From NCBI GenBank assembly GCA_021738485.1, contig JAIPBX010000012.1:1-48987 (forward strand): a stretch of 48,987 nucleotides of DNA. Reading direction: 5' to 3'. Shown piece by piece: positions 26,880 through 34,894 of this stretch. Positions within the stretch are counted from its first letter, which is position 1; every line of letters begins with the position of its first letter. The position numbers and the translations under genes are program-made. Source of the DNA: Bacteroidales bacterium (GTDB lineage: Bacteria > Bacteroidota > Bacteroidia > Bacteroidales > JAIPAH01). The notes beneath the pieces are model-generated. The model saw only the letters and a program-made list of their open reading frames with translations, did not search any database and was not told the origin of the DNA.

Positions 26880-27463
26880 AAAGCAAAGAGAAAGAAAAAC
26901 TGGACACAGAAGTTGAAAATGCAGCAAAAGTGATATTACGGGGAGGAACCATCCTGTATCCCACCGATACAATCTGGGGGATAGGTTGTGATGCCACTCG
27001 TGCTAAACCGGTAAAAAAAGTCTTTAACATCAAACTGAGAGATGAGTCCAAAAGTCTTATCATACTCATTGACAAAGCAGACCGTCTTAAACACTATACT
27101 GATTACTATTCAGATATGGTTTATGATTTAATACAAGGCTTTGACAAACCCACCACTATTATATATCCCGGAGCAAAAAATCTGGCTAAAAACCTAATTG
27201 CTAAAGACGGAACCGTGGCTATACGGGTAGTGAATCACGAATTCTGTCAGAAGCTTATAAGCCGTATCAATCGACCCATTGTTTCTACATCAGCAAACCT
27301 GTCGGGTGAAGAGGCGCCTTCGGTGCTTTCTCAAATCGGAGACAACATTCGGGAAAAAGTAGATTACATAGTCAACTGGGAGCAAGATGTAGTAAGGGAC
27401 ACGAAACCCTCAACCATCTTAAAACTCAAAGAAAATGGAATGTATGAAGTGATTCGGCCATAA
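26876..27463 (+). CDS. tsaC: L-threonylcarbamoyladenylate synthase
   Basis: A 195-residue YrdC/Sua5-fold protein. GGTILYPTDTIWGIGCDA near residues 23-40, KSLIILIDK near 60-68 and STSANLSGE near 139-147 form the ATP and threonine site. It makes threonylcarbamoyl-AMP from threonine, bicarbonate and ATP for the t6A modification of ANN-decoding tRNAs. Its length is that of the short TsaC form without the Sua5 C-terminal domain. The start codon overlaps the upstream glycosyltransferase stop by 4 bp. Confidence 0.94.
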   Translation: MKSKEKEKLDTEVENAAKVILRGGTILYPTDTIWGIGCDATRAKPVKKVFNIKLRDESKSLIILIDKADRLKHYTDYYSDMVYDLIQGFDKPTTIIYPGAKNLAKNLIAKDGTVAIRVVNHEFCQKLISRINRPIVSTSANLSGEEAPSVLSQIGDNIREKVDYIVNWEQDVVRDTKPSTILKLKENGMYEVIRP

Positions 27464-27591
27464 TTCGTTTATCGACGGGAGTTAACAGGTGAATTGAAGT
27501 TTCAAATAAATGCTGAATCTTTCAGACTGCCAATTTACTGAATATGGTTTTTTAATAACTAAAGTTTCGCACCTAAAAGTTAAGACTGTGA

Positions 27592-27722
27592 GATATTGAT
27601 TTTCAATAATATATCATCAAAGAAGTTATAACTTTGTGTTTCTTTGAGTATTAGTGCCTTAGTGGCCGTATTTTAAGAAGGTCACAAAGACACCAAGGCA
27701 CCAAGATTCACGAAGAAAGTCG
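27592..27722 (+). repeat. 131-bp palindromic intergenic repeat, copy A
   Basis: It aligns without gaps to copy B at 47858-47988 in the same orientation; by hand about 105 of 131 positions match. The core is an inverted repeat: TTAGTGCCTT near 27651-27660 and CACCAAGGCAC near 27691-27701 face each other, with CTTTGTG and CACAAAG nearby in the arms. Both copies lie upstream of plus-strand genes. Confidence 0.85.
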
Positions 27723-27914
27723 CATAGCATAATTGAAAAATATTAAAATTTGATATGTAAGTTTGAATTTTATCCTGGTTAGCCGGCTAGGTTTTAAGTT
27801 TTGAACTTTAGACTTGGTATTTTCTGCCAAAATATGACAGCACATGAAATTAAAACACTAAATTAAAAAACCTGATCATGGTTCTTCAATTTCCTGAACA
27901 AAAGCAAAACCGCC

Positions 27915-27937
27915 TTGTTAAAATAATGGTTTAACAA
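27915..27937. promoter_or_regulatory. Inverted repeat before the E1 start codon
   Basis: TTGTTAAA at 27915-27922 and TTTAACAA at 27930-27937 are perfect 8-bp arms around 7 nt, ending 12 bp before the E1 ATG. It could be a repressor site or an RNA hairpin near the ribosome-binding site. No Shine-Dalgarno match is seen between it and the start. Confidence 0.4.
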
Positions 27938-27949
27938 AGCGTACAAACA

Positions 27950-29992
27950 ATGAAAAGTAAGGAAAAATTAACCATAAGGTCGGTTGATAAAAAAACACTC
28001 GAAAAGTGGTATCGCATTCTGACGCTGGGCCGTCAAATGGATGATAAAGCACCTAATTATTTGAAACAAGCCCTTGGGTGGTCTTATCATGCACCCTACG
28101 CGGGACATGACGGGATACAGTTTGCTATCGGGCAGGTTTTTGATAAGGAGCATGATCATTTATTTCCCTATTACAGGGATATGCTCACCACCTTTTCCGC
28201 CGGACTGACAGTGGAAGAAATTTTATTAAATGGGCTGTCCAAAAAAGATGATGTAGCCAGTGGTGGGCGACACATGTCAAACCATTTTGCCAAACCGGAA
28301 TGGAACATCCATAATGTGTCCTCTGCAACGGGGAACCACATACAACAAGCCGTTGGTGTGGGCAGGGCCATAAAATACTATGGCGGCAAAGGCGTAGCTA
28401 TATCCTCACAGGGCGAATCTTCGGTATCCGAAGGATTTGTGTATGAAGCCATAAATGGAGCTTCCAACGAAAAACTTCCGGTTATTTTTGTTTTCCAGGA
28501 TAATGGGTACGGCATATCGGTTCCGAAAGCAGACCAAACAGCGACACCTTATGTGGCTGATAATTTTGCCGGTTTCCGTAATCTTAAAATCTTTTATTGC
28601 AATGGGAAAGATGTCTTCAGTTCCATGAATACCATGCAGAATGCCAAGAAATGGGTACAGGAAAATCAAATGCCGGCTATCGTTCATGCCAATTGTGTAC
28701 GCATTCACTCCCACTCCAATTCCGATCGCCACGAACTTTACCGCGACGATGAGGAACGTGAAAGAGCCCTCAGGCAAGACCCGGTAGCTATTTTCAAACA
28801 GCGGCTCCTCTATTCAAAGGTCTTTGAGCAGGAAGAACTGGACAACATCGATAAAGAAGCCAAGAAAGAAATCTCCAAAAACCACAAAAAGGTTATAAAG
28901 GCTGCCGATCCGGACCCGGAAACGATTTTTGATTACGTGATTCCCGAACCTTACAAAGCGGAAAAATACCCAACGGGGACCCACAATCACGACGGCGAGA
29001 AGAAAAAATATATTACAGCACTCAACGAGACGCTCAAGAGCGAGTTCCGCAATAATCCCGACACTTTTTTGTGGGGGCAGGATGTAGCTAACAAAGACAA
29101 AGGCGGTATCTTCAACGTTACCAAAGGGATGCAGCAAGAGTTCGGCAAATCGCGTATTTTCAATGCCCCGATTGCCGAAGATTATATTGTCGGCACGGCC
29201 AATGGTATGAGCCGCTACGATAATAAAATCCGTATCGTCGTGGAAGGTGCTGAGTTTGCCGACTACTTCTGGCCGGCCATGGAACAATATGTGGAGGCTA
29301 CGCACGATTACTGGCGCTCCAACGGAAAATTTGCCCCCAATGTAACCATCCGGCTCGCATCCGGCGGCTATATCGGTGGCGGATTGTACCACTCGCAAAC
29401 CACCGAAGCTGCTCTGGGGACTTTCCCCGGTATCAGGGTTGTTTATCCTTCGTTTGCGGATGATGCCGCCGGATTACTGCGCAGCAGCATTCGATCGGAA
29501 GGACCGACCTTATTCCTGGAGCCCAAAGCTCTATATAACGACCCGAAAGCAGCTACAGCTATTCCTGATGATTATGAGGTTCCTTTCGGAAAAGCAAGGG
29601 TGAGACGTGAAGGTAGCGACTTAACGATCATTACTTACGGCAATGTTACCCATCATAGCCTTGAAGCAGCGGCAAAAATAGAGGAAGAAACTAACGCCTC
29701 CATCGAGGTGATTGACCTGCGGTCTCTTATACCGCTGGATAAGGAGACGATCCTTGAATCCATTAAGAAAACCAATAAAGTGTTGGTAGCCCATGAAGGT
29801 CCTGTATTCAACGGTTTCGGGGCTGAGCTCTCATCACTTATCACCGAAGAGGCATTTGAATACCTCGACGGGCCGATTAAGCGCGTAGGAGCTACTTTCA
29901 CACCGGTAGGATTTCATAAAAACCTTGAGAATGCTATCCTGCCCAATACCAACAAGGTTTACGCCAGACTGAAGGAAATATTGGAATATTAG
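27950..29992 (+). CDS. 2-oxo acid dehydrogenase E1, fused alpha and beta subunits
   Basis: A 680-residue single chain joins an E1 alpha-like half (about 1-340) to an E1 beta-like half (about 350-680). The thiamine-diphosphate/magnesium site is visible as G155-E-S ... D184-N185-G-Y, a variant of the GDG...NN motif. In the beta half, IAEDYIVG has the cofactor-activating Glu, and H481 in LYHSQTTEA is the conserved active-site His. It decarboxylates pyruvate or a branched-chain 2-oxo acid and passes the acyl group to a lipoyl E2; the exact substrate cannot be told, and no E2 or E3 is in the window. A perfect bidirectional terminator follows. A divergent paralogue lies at 31135-33048. Confidence 0.92.
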   Translation: MKSKEKLTIRSVDKKTLEKWYRILTLGRQMDDKAPNYLKQALGWSYHAPYAGHDGIQFAIGQVFDKEHDHLFPYYRDMLTTFSAGLTVEEILLNGLSKKDDVASGGRHMSNHFAKPEWNIHNVSSATGNHIQQAVGVGRAIKYYGGKGVAISSQGESSVSEGFVYEAINGASNEKLPVIFVFQDNGYGISVPKADQTATPYVADNFAGFRNLKIFYCNGKDVFSSMNTMQNAKKWVQENQMPAIVHANCVRIHSHSNSDRHELYRDDEERERALRQDPVAIFKQRLLYSKVFEQEELDNIDKEAKKEISKNHKKVIKAADPDPETIFDYVIPEPYKAEKYPTGTHNHDGEKKKYITALNETLKSEFRNNPDTFLWGQDVANKDKGGIFNVTKGMQQEFGKSRIFNAPIAEDYIVGTANGMSRYDNKIRIVVEGAEFADYFWPAMEQYVEATHDYWRSNGKFAPNVTIRLASGGYIGGGLYHSQTTEAALGTFPGIRVVYPSFADDAAGLLRSSIRSEGPTLFLEPKALYNDPKAATAIPDDYEVPFGKARVRREGSDLTIITYGNVTHHSLEAAAKIEEETNASIEVIDLRSLIPLDKETILESIKKTNKVLVAHEGPVFNGFGAELSSLITEEAFEYLDGPIKRVGATFTPVGFHKNLENAILPNTNKVYARLKEILEY

Positions 29993-30019
29993 ACAATTAT
30001 TTTTTCTCTCTTACTATAG

Positions 30020-30048
30020 AAAAAGGCCGCCAAAAAGCGGCCTTTTTT
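30020..30048. terminator. Bidirectional intrinsic terminator
   Basis: AAAAAGGCCGC and GCGGCCTTTTT form a perfect 11-bp stem with a 6-nt loop, with T-runs on both strands. It sits between the convergent E1 gene and the sulfatase-modifying-factor-like gene and should end both transcripts. Confidence 0.92.
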
Positions 30049-30066
30049 GTTGAAAAGTTGAGAAAA

Positions 30067-30915
30067 CTACTCTTGCGAGTCTTTTACAATGCGAAATCCT
30101 ATCCAGTCATGAGGTGTTCTGGGGTTATTGTAGGCCCGGAAATTAATTTTGCAATAAGAGGCTGCATTTGTAATAGAGCCACCCCGTTGCACCTTCTTCT
30201 TTCCTGATGTAGGCCCTTTAGGATTATTCTCCGGACTCCGTTTATAATAGTTTTTATTATAACGGTCCGAGCACCATTCCCAGGCATTCCCACTCATGTC
30301 ATAAAGCCCAAGGGCATTAGGCTTTTTCTGTCCTACTTCATGTAATTCACCGCCGCTATTCACGCGGAACCAACCTACTGAAAACAGCCAATTGCCTCCG
30401 CTAAATTTATGATCACTATCGTCCGATCCACCCCTGGCAGCATATTCCCATTCAGCTTCGGTAGGCAGCCGTCCCCCGGCCCAATCGGCATAGGCATTGG
30501 CGCCATGCCAGCTAACTTCTACGACCGGTTTGTTTTCACAACCGCTTTTAGGTTTAAATTTTCCATTATCACAAATAATACCGCAGTCGCTGTCATTCAT
30601 ATCAATATATTCTTTTGCTTTGACATGACCATCCGATGGGCACCCGATATCATTCAGGAATTCAACATACTGGGCATTGGTGATTTCATACTTGCTCATC
30701 ATAAAATCACCCACTTTTACCGTATGGATAGGGTTCTCATCCTTGAAGTCACCGCCTCCCATTGTAAACTCGCCTCCATCGATCTTTACAAAATCAAAAG
30801 ATTTGGAAGCCTTCCTTTCTTCGGTATCATCGTTTCCTGCATAAATGGTAGTGCTGCTAAAAATTGCGATAAGCACTAAAATCTTTAGATTGGAGATTGC
30901 ATTTTTGTATACCAT
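30067..30915 (-). CDS. Exported SUMF1/formylglycine-generating-enzyme-like protein
   Basis: The frame opens at 30960, but the second Met (30915) gives a compact signal peptide (hydrophobic core ILVLIAIFSS, then YAG), so 282 residues is preferred. The FGE-sulfatase fold is clear: FVKIDGGEFTMGGGDFKDENPIHTVKVGDF, ISKYEITNAQYVEFL-type segment, PVVEVSWHGANAYADWAGGRLPTEAEWEYAARGG, and the closing VQRGGSITNAASYCKINFRAYN with GFRIV. True formylglycine generators use two Cys in the C-terminal region; here only one, in SYCKINFRA, is obvious, so a structural or other role (as in many lipoprotein relatives of this fold) is more likely. No sulfatase is in the window. It lies alone on the minus strand between the two E1 paralogues. 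Confidence 0.88.
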   Translation of the reverse strand: MVYKNAISNLKILVLIAIFSSTTIYAGNDDTEERKASKSFDFVKIDGGEFTMGGGDFKDENPIHTVKVGDFMMSKYEITNAQYVEFLNDIGCPSDGHVKAKEYIDMNDSDCGIICDNGKFKPKSGCENKPVVEVSWHGANAYADWAGGRLPTEAEWEYAARGGSDDSDHKFSGGNWLFSVGWFRVNSGGELHEVGQKKPNALGLYDMSGNAWEWCSDRYNKNYYKRSPENNPKGPTSGKKKVQRGGSITNAASYCKINFRAYNNPRTPHDWIGFRIVKDSQE

Positions 30916-30993
30916 AGCTTGATAGTTTTTAGTTTGTATAAAGATAAAAGAAAAATACATAAAAACCTAGCAATCAGTTAAATTATGTATAAG

Positions 30994-31033
30994 GTGCGGG
31001 TTTTATTGTATGAGTTGCGGGTTTTATTGTATG
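30994..31033 (+). repeat. Two 19-bp direct repeats between divergent genes
   Basis: TGCGGGTTTTATTGTATGA occurs twice, at 30994-31012 and 31015-31033, exactly 21 bp apart, which is two helical turns. The pair lies in the 219-bp gap between the SUMF1-like gene and the E1 paralogue, upstream of a possible promoter. It has the form of a tandem regulator site. Confidence 0.5.
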
Positions 31034-31071
31034 AATGGATAGAAAAAAGATTATCAACTTTCCGAATTTTT

Positions 31072-31105
31072 CTTTGCCTGCCAAACGCTTATTTTTTTAC
31101 TTTAG
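31072..31105 (+). promoter_or_regulatory. Possible promoter of the divergent E1 paralogue
   Basis: TTTG at 31072-31075 and TACTTTAG at 31098-31105 resemble a Bacteroidota -33/-7 pair with a 22-bp spacer; the last base pair of the -7 box deviates from consensus. It places transcription start just upstream of the ATG at 31135 and argues against the earlier in-frame ATG at 30985. Confidence 0.4.
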
Positions 31106-31134
31106 AAAAACAAAAAAACGAATCTTTTATACTT

Positions 31135-33048
31135 ATGGTCTACATTTCTGATATTAAAGGATATAGCATCCGCTCGTTGCGGAAATGGATGGAAAGCCTT
31201 ACCTACAATACTTTGTTACAGCAGGAGATAGAGAATCACTTTAAGGAACACGAGATTGAGCCGATCTTTGATATCAATCAACACATGAATTTCGCCGACC
31301 TTGCCATGGGTGCATTTTACAAACCCGAACAGGATTTTTGTTACCTCTATCCCGGCAACCTGTTGGGAGGGCTTTCCTGCGGCTTATCGGTTATGGATAT
31401 CCTGATGACCATTCACAACAAAAAAGACCTGAATCATCATTATAACCGCATCTCTCCCACTCATTTTTATAACCTGGAAAAGCGCATAAAACCGGTCTCG
31501 GGCATTAAGAGCAATCAGACGGCAATAGCCGTAGGGCTGGCTCGCAGCCTGAAGATATATCATACCCGTGGTATTGTTATCTGCCCTGTGCATCCCGACG
31601 AAATCATTGAAGGAACGCTTTTCGAATCGATGCATGCTGCCAATGAGGAGCGGCTACCTTTGTTGTTTATCGTATCCGGTTATGCCGGAGAATCTGCAGC
31701 TTTCAATCCGGATATTTTTCAACGCCTGACCAATATTTATTTCAGCTATTGCGACGGTAGCAGCTTTTTTGACACTATGAACGCTATGAATAAATCCTGG
31801 CAGATTACCCGCGACGGTACAGGACCTGTTATGATGATTGGCCGAAACAGGCTTACTTCACGGCAAGCCTATGATACTTTAGCCGGAGAGTTATATCATT
31901 CACAAAAGCTTACCAAGGAAGAAATTAACAAAATGTGGGAGGACGCCCGTATACAAATCCGCCAGGAAAAAGAAAAAGTGATAGCTTTAGAATCCCCGGA
32001 TGCAGGAGACATAACGATGACGCAAACGAAGGTATTTAAAGCCCGGGAACAAGAAGCTAACGAAGAGACGCCACGATATACTATTCGTCAGGCCATTGAA
32101 AGCACGATAATCAAAGAATTACAACAAAACATCCATGGATTTTACGTAGCCAGAAAATATACCGCTGAAGCAAACCCGTTTCCCAGCAGGCTCAGGTCTT
32201 ATATTGCCGAGCACAGGGTTATCACGCTTAATGCCGGTGAGCAACTGCTGACCGCTTCCGCGGGAGGCATGTGCGAATACAATGAAAATATGAGTGTCGT
32301 GGTGGAACCGTGTGCCCATGCCGATGACTACTGGAGCTCGCTGGCCCAGGTTGTTGATTTAACCTTCTCGATGCTTATGCTGCAGCAGAATATTTCATTA
32401 GTTATTCGCATTCCCTCGGGAGGATATACCGGCAGCGGACCCTATGCTTCCCAAAATCTGGAGGGTCCGTTGCTTTCAGTGCCGGGGTTAAGAATTGCCT
32501 ATCCGGCTTATGCTAATGATTATGCCGGTTTACTCCGTTCAGCTATGCGTTCGCCCGGAATAACCATATTGCTTGAAAGCAAGGCTATATATGATGACGA
32601 TATCGCCACTGCCCGCGTGCATTCTGAAAACAGTGTTCCTTTCGGGGAAGGAAAGATTGTCAGGGAAGGAAAGGACCTGACCATTTTTAGCTACGGCAAT
32701 GCACTGCACCTGGCCGTATTGGCCGCGGAAAGGCTTGCCCGCGAAGAGGAGTATGAAGTGGAGGTTTTTGATCTGCGATCGCTACTCCCTATGGATAAAA
32801 CAGGTATCTTAAAAAGTGCCAGGAAAACCGGAAAAGCACTCATCGTCACTGAAAGTTACCTCTTTGGTAATGTAGGGGCAGAAATCAGCTCTCTATTAAA
32901 CCAGGAAGCTTTTTTTTCGCTGGAAGCGCCGGTCAAAAGACTGGGAAGCCTCTTTATACCTGTCCCCTATCAAACCAACCTCGAAAGCACCGTCTTACCC
33001 GGTGTTACCGATATAAAAGAAGCAGCCAGGGATATACTTTATATGTAA
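31135..33048 (+). CDS. Divergent fused E1 alpha/beta paralogue, probable pseudoenzyme
   Basis: The open frame begins at 30985, but the ATG at 31135 aligns with the start of the intact paralogue at 27950 and gives 637 residues; the earlier 50 residues look like translated leader. The alpha half is divergent: where the active protein has G-E-S and D-N-G-Y, this one has H-P-D (about 153-155) and S181-G-Y-A-G-E-S187 in an ungapped alignment, so the thiamine-diphosphate/magnesium ligands are gone. In the beta half the active-site His of the HSQ motif is A438, although the AGE segment with a Glu and the DLRSLLPMDK region are retained. The frame is long and uninterrupted, so it is selected for something. 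A regulatory or structural partner of E1, or a changed reaction, are the options. Confidence 0.85.
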   Translation: MVYISDIKGYSIRSLRKWMESLTYNTLLQQEIENHFKEHEIEPIFDINQHMNFADLAMGAFYKPEQDFCYLYPGNLLGGLSCGLSVMDILMTIHNKKDLNHHYNRISPTHFYNLEKRIKPVSGIKSNQTAIAVGLARSLKIYHTRGIVICPVHPDEIIEGTLFESMHAANEERLPLLFIVSGYAGESAAFNPDIFQRLTNIYFSYCDGSSFFDTMNAMNKSWQITRDGTGPVMMIGRNRLTSRQAYDTLAGELYHSQKLTKEEINKMWEDARIQIRQEKEKVIALESPDAGDITMTQTKVFKAREQEANEETPRYTIRQAIESTIIKELQQNIHGFYVARKYTAEANPFPSRLRSYIAEHRVITLNAGEQLLTASAGGMCEYNENMSVVVEPCAHADDYWSSLAQVVDLTFSMLMLQQNISLVIRIPSGGYTGSGPYASQNLEGPLLSVPGLRIAYPAYANDYAGLLRSAMRSPGITILLESKAIYDDDIATARVHSENSVPFGEGKIVREGKDLTIFSYGNALHLAVLAAERLAREEEYEVEVFDLRSLLPMDKTGILKSARKTGKALIVTESYLFGNVGAEISSLLNQEAFFSLEAPVKRLGSLFIPVPYQTNLESTVLPGVTDIKEAARDILYM

Positions 33049-33056
33049 AAATTGAA

Positions 33057-33064
33057 TACATTTG
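33057..33064 (+). promoter_or_regulatory. -7 element upstream of the CDF transporter
   Basis: TACATTTG matches TAnnTTTG and lies 95 bp upstream of the transporter start, right after the E1 paralogue stop. It probably starts the metal-transporter transcript. Confidence 0.45.
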
Positions 33065-33159
33065 CAGCGGATTTGAAAAAATAACAACCCGTAAGTTGCA
33101 TTTTTATGCTTTTTATGGTGCTTTTATAACTGTTTTAGTACAAAATTTTTAAATCAACA

Positions 33160-34089
33160 ATGTCGAGCAAACTCCAAAAGGTCAGAAATGCTTCTATCTT
33201 CAGCACAGTGCTCAATGGCATCCTGGCCCTTGGAAAAATAACCATCGGGTTTATCAGCGGAAGCCTGGCCGTATTAAGTGACGGATTAGATTCGGCAGGC
33301 GATGTCCTTACTTCAATCATTATGATTGTTACTGCCCGATTAATGAAGAAGCCTCCTAATATCAAATTTCCTTACGGTTATGACAAAGCTGAGTCTATCG
33401 CCTCCAAAGCCATATCTTTCTTTATTTTCTTTGCAGGTGCGCAACTGGTTTTCTCCGCTGTCCGCAAATTGTTTGTCATTGAAAACAATCCCATTCCCGG
33501 AGAATTAGCATTATGGGTGACAGCTATTTCTATAGCAGTCAAAATTATTTTAAGTCTGCATCAACATAAAAGGGCCAGGCAATTACAAAGCCACATGCTT
33601 AAAGCCAATGCCCGAAACATGCAAAATGACATTCTAATTTCCGGGAGTGTCCTGCTGGGATTGTTGCTAACACAAACGCTGGAAATCTATCAAATCGATG
33701 TTATTATTGGCCTGGGAATAGGCTTGTATATCATGTGGACGGCCTACAGAATTTTTCTCTCCTCAAGTACGGAGCTTATGGACGGGGTGGAGGACCCATC
33801 TATCTACAACAAAGTCTTTGAAGCTGTGGCAGAAGTAAAAGGAGCTACCAATCCACACAGGGCGCGAATACGGCAAATGGGAAATCAGTATTTGGTTGCC
33901 ATTGATATAGAAGTTGACGGGGCGATATCAGTAGCTAAGTCTCATGAAATAGCGGCAGAGCTTGAACAAAGTATTAAAAAGAAAATCCCAAATGTATATG
34001 ACATCCTGGTACACATTGAACCATACGGACATAGCGAAAAAGACGAGAAATTCGGTATTTCCCACAAAAATTTTCCGGAAGACCTATAA
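33160..34089 (+). CDS. Cation diffusion facilitator (CDF) family transporter
   Basis: A 309-residue CDF protein with six membrane segments and a C-terminal cytoplasmic metal-sensing domain (residues about 205-295). In TM2 the metal site is D44-x3-D48, and in TM5 it is N153-x3-D157 where zinc carriers have His-x3-Asp. The Asp/Asn set differs from the zinc type and points to another divalent metal such as iron or manganese, but the metal is not certain. It exports metal from the cytoplasm by proton exchange. Confidence 0.92.
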   Translation: MSSKLQKVRNASIFSTVLNGILALGKITIGFISGSLAVLSDGLDSAGDVLTSIIMIVTARLMKKPPNIKFPYGYDKAESIASKAISFFIFFAGAQLVFSAVRKLFVIENNPIPGELALWVTAISIAVKIILSLHQHKRARQLQSHMLKANARNMQNDILISGSVLLGLLLTQTLEIYQIDVIIGLGIGLYIMWTAYRIFLSSSTELMDGVEDPSIYNKVFEAVAEVKGATNPHRARIRQMGNQYLVAIDIEVDGAISVAKSHEIAAELEQSIKKKIPNVYDILVHIEPYGHSEKDEKFGISHKNFPEDL

Positions 34090-34180
34090 TATTTTAGTGA
34101 AAAAAATCCTCCCGGTGGTGTAACATAATTCCTGCTTAATCGTCAAAACGTGAATACAAAAAACAAAAAACAATACAATC

Positions 34181-34849
34181 ATGAATCTTAGAAAAATTTT
34201 GTTAGCCGGCACATTAATGGCATTCTCCATGACCATGTTTTCCCAGACTCATCAAATGCAGAAAGATGACAATGGCATGAAATACCTGATAGACGGAGAT
34301 ATTAATCTCTCCGGTTTCGGGGGTGTTACAGTTGATTTTACTTCTGTAGAGAACGATCCTGCTGTTTTTGTCGGTGGCGGCGGGGCTTTACTAATCAACC
34401 AGAGTGTTTTTCTCGGAGGTTATGGCCAAGGCCTCGCCACCCAGCACAAGAGGCACGATGTCTCTATCGATGAAGCAGAAAACATTGATCCTGTCTTGCA
34501 GTTCGGTCACGGTGGGGTGTGGCTGGGATATATCCTTCAACCTTCCAGCGTAATACATCTGAATATTAACACGAAGTTCGGGGCCGGGGAATTAGCCCTT
34601 ACCGAGTCACTGGATGAATACGATATGTTTGACAGCTATCATAAGGACCAGGTTTTGGTTCTCACCCCCTCCGTCGGAATAAACGTAAACATTCTCCCCT
34701 GGTTCCGCATTGCCGCTAATGCAGGATACAGGTTGACCAGCGGTGTGGGCGATAAAACCTATAATAACAGTGAGGAATTGATCTTTAAGAGTAAGGATTA
34801 TAATGCTCCTTCCTTCTCATTATCATTCCTCTTTGGAGGGTTCAATTAA
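34181..34849 (+). CDS. Exported outer-membrane beta-barrel-like protein
   Basis: A 222-residue protein with a signal peptide (about 1-21, ending MFSQ) and a mature part of alternating strands with glycine-rich turns (GGGGALL, FGHGGVWLGY) and a C-terminal SFLFGGFN that resembles a barrel closing strand. No family is recognised. It lies 45 bp upstream of the TonB-dependent receptor in the same direction, so it may be an accessory protein of that system. Confidence 0.75.
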   Translation: MNLRKILLAGTLMAFSMTMFSQTHQMQKDDNGMKYLIDGDINLSGFGGVTVDFTSVENDPAVFVGGGGALLINQSVFLGGYGQGLATQHKRHDVSIDEAENIDPVLQFGHGGVWLGYILQPSSVIHLNINTKFGAGELALTESLDEYDMFDSYHKDQVLVLTPSVGINVNILPWFRIAANAGYRLTSGVGDKTYNNSEELIFKSKDYNAPSFSLSFLFGGFN

Positions 34850-34894
34850 AAATAATTCAGATTAATCCTGCCACAGTTCAACAAACAGCGAATT

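Larger units (their letters stand above)
27464..27949. other. Gene-free gap before the E1 dehydrogenase
   Basis: This 486-bp gap has no convincing open frame. It holds one of two 131-bp palindromic repeat copies (27592-27722) and, close to the E1 start, an inverted repeat at 27915-27937. The rest is AT-rich sequence in which I see no further structure. Confidence 0.7.

Noticed and set aside
28814-29398. 194-residue frame antisense to the E1 dehydrogenase
   Set aside because: It lies entirely within a conserved coding sequence on the other strand and shows no family motif.
30067-30915. Active formylglycine generator serving a sulfatase locus
   Set aside because: No sulfatase or polysaccharide-use genes are nearby and the paired catalytic cysteines are not evident; kept as a fold-level call only.
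30985-31134. 50-residue N-terminal extension of the E1 paralogue
   Set aside because: The extension translates the direct repeats and AT-rich leader, does not align with the paralogue, and a promoter-like pair lies inside it. The ATG at 31135 is preferred.
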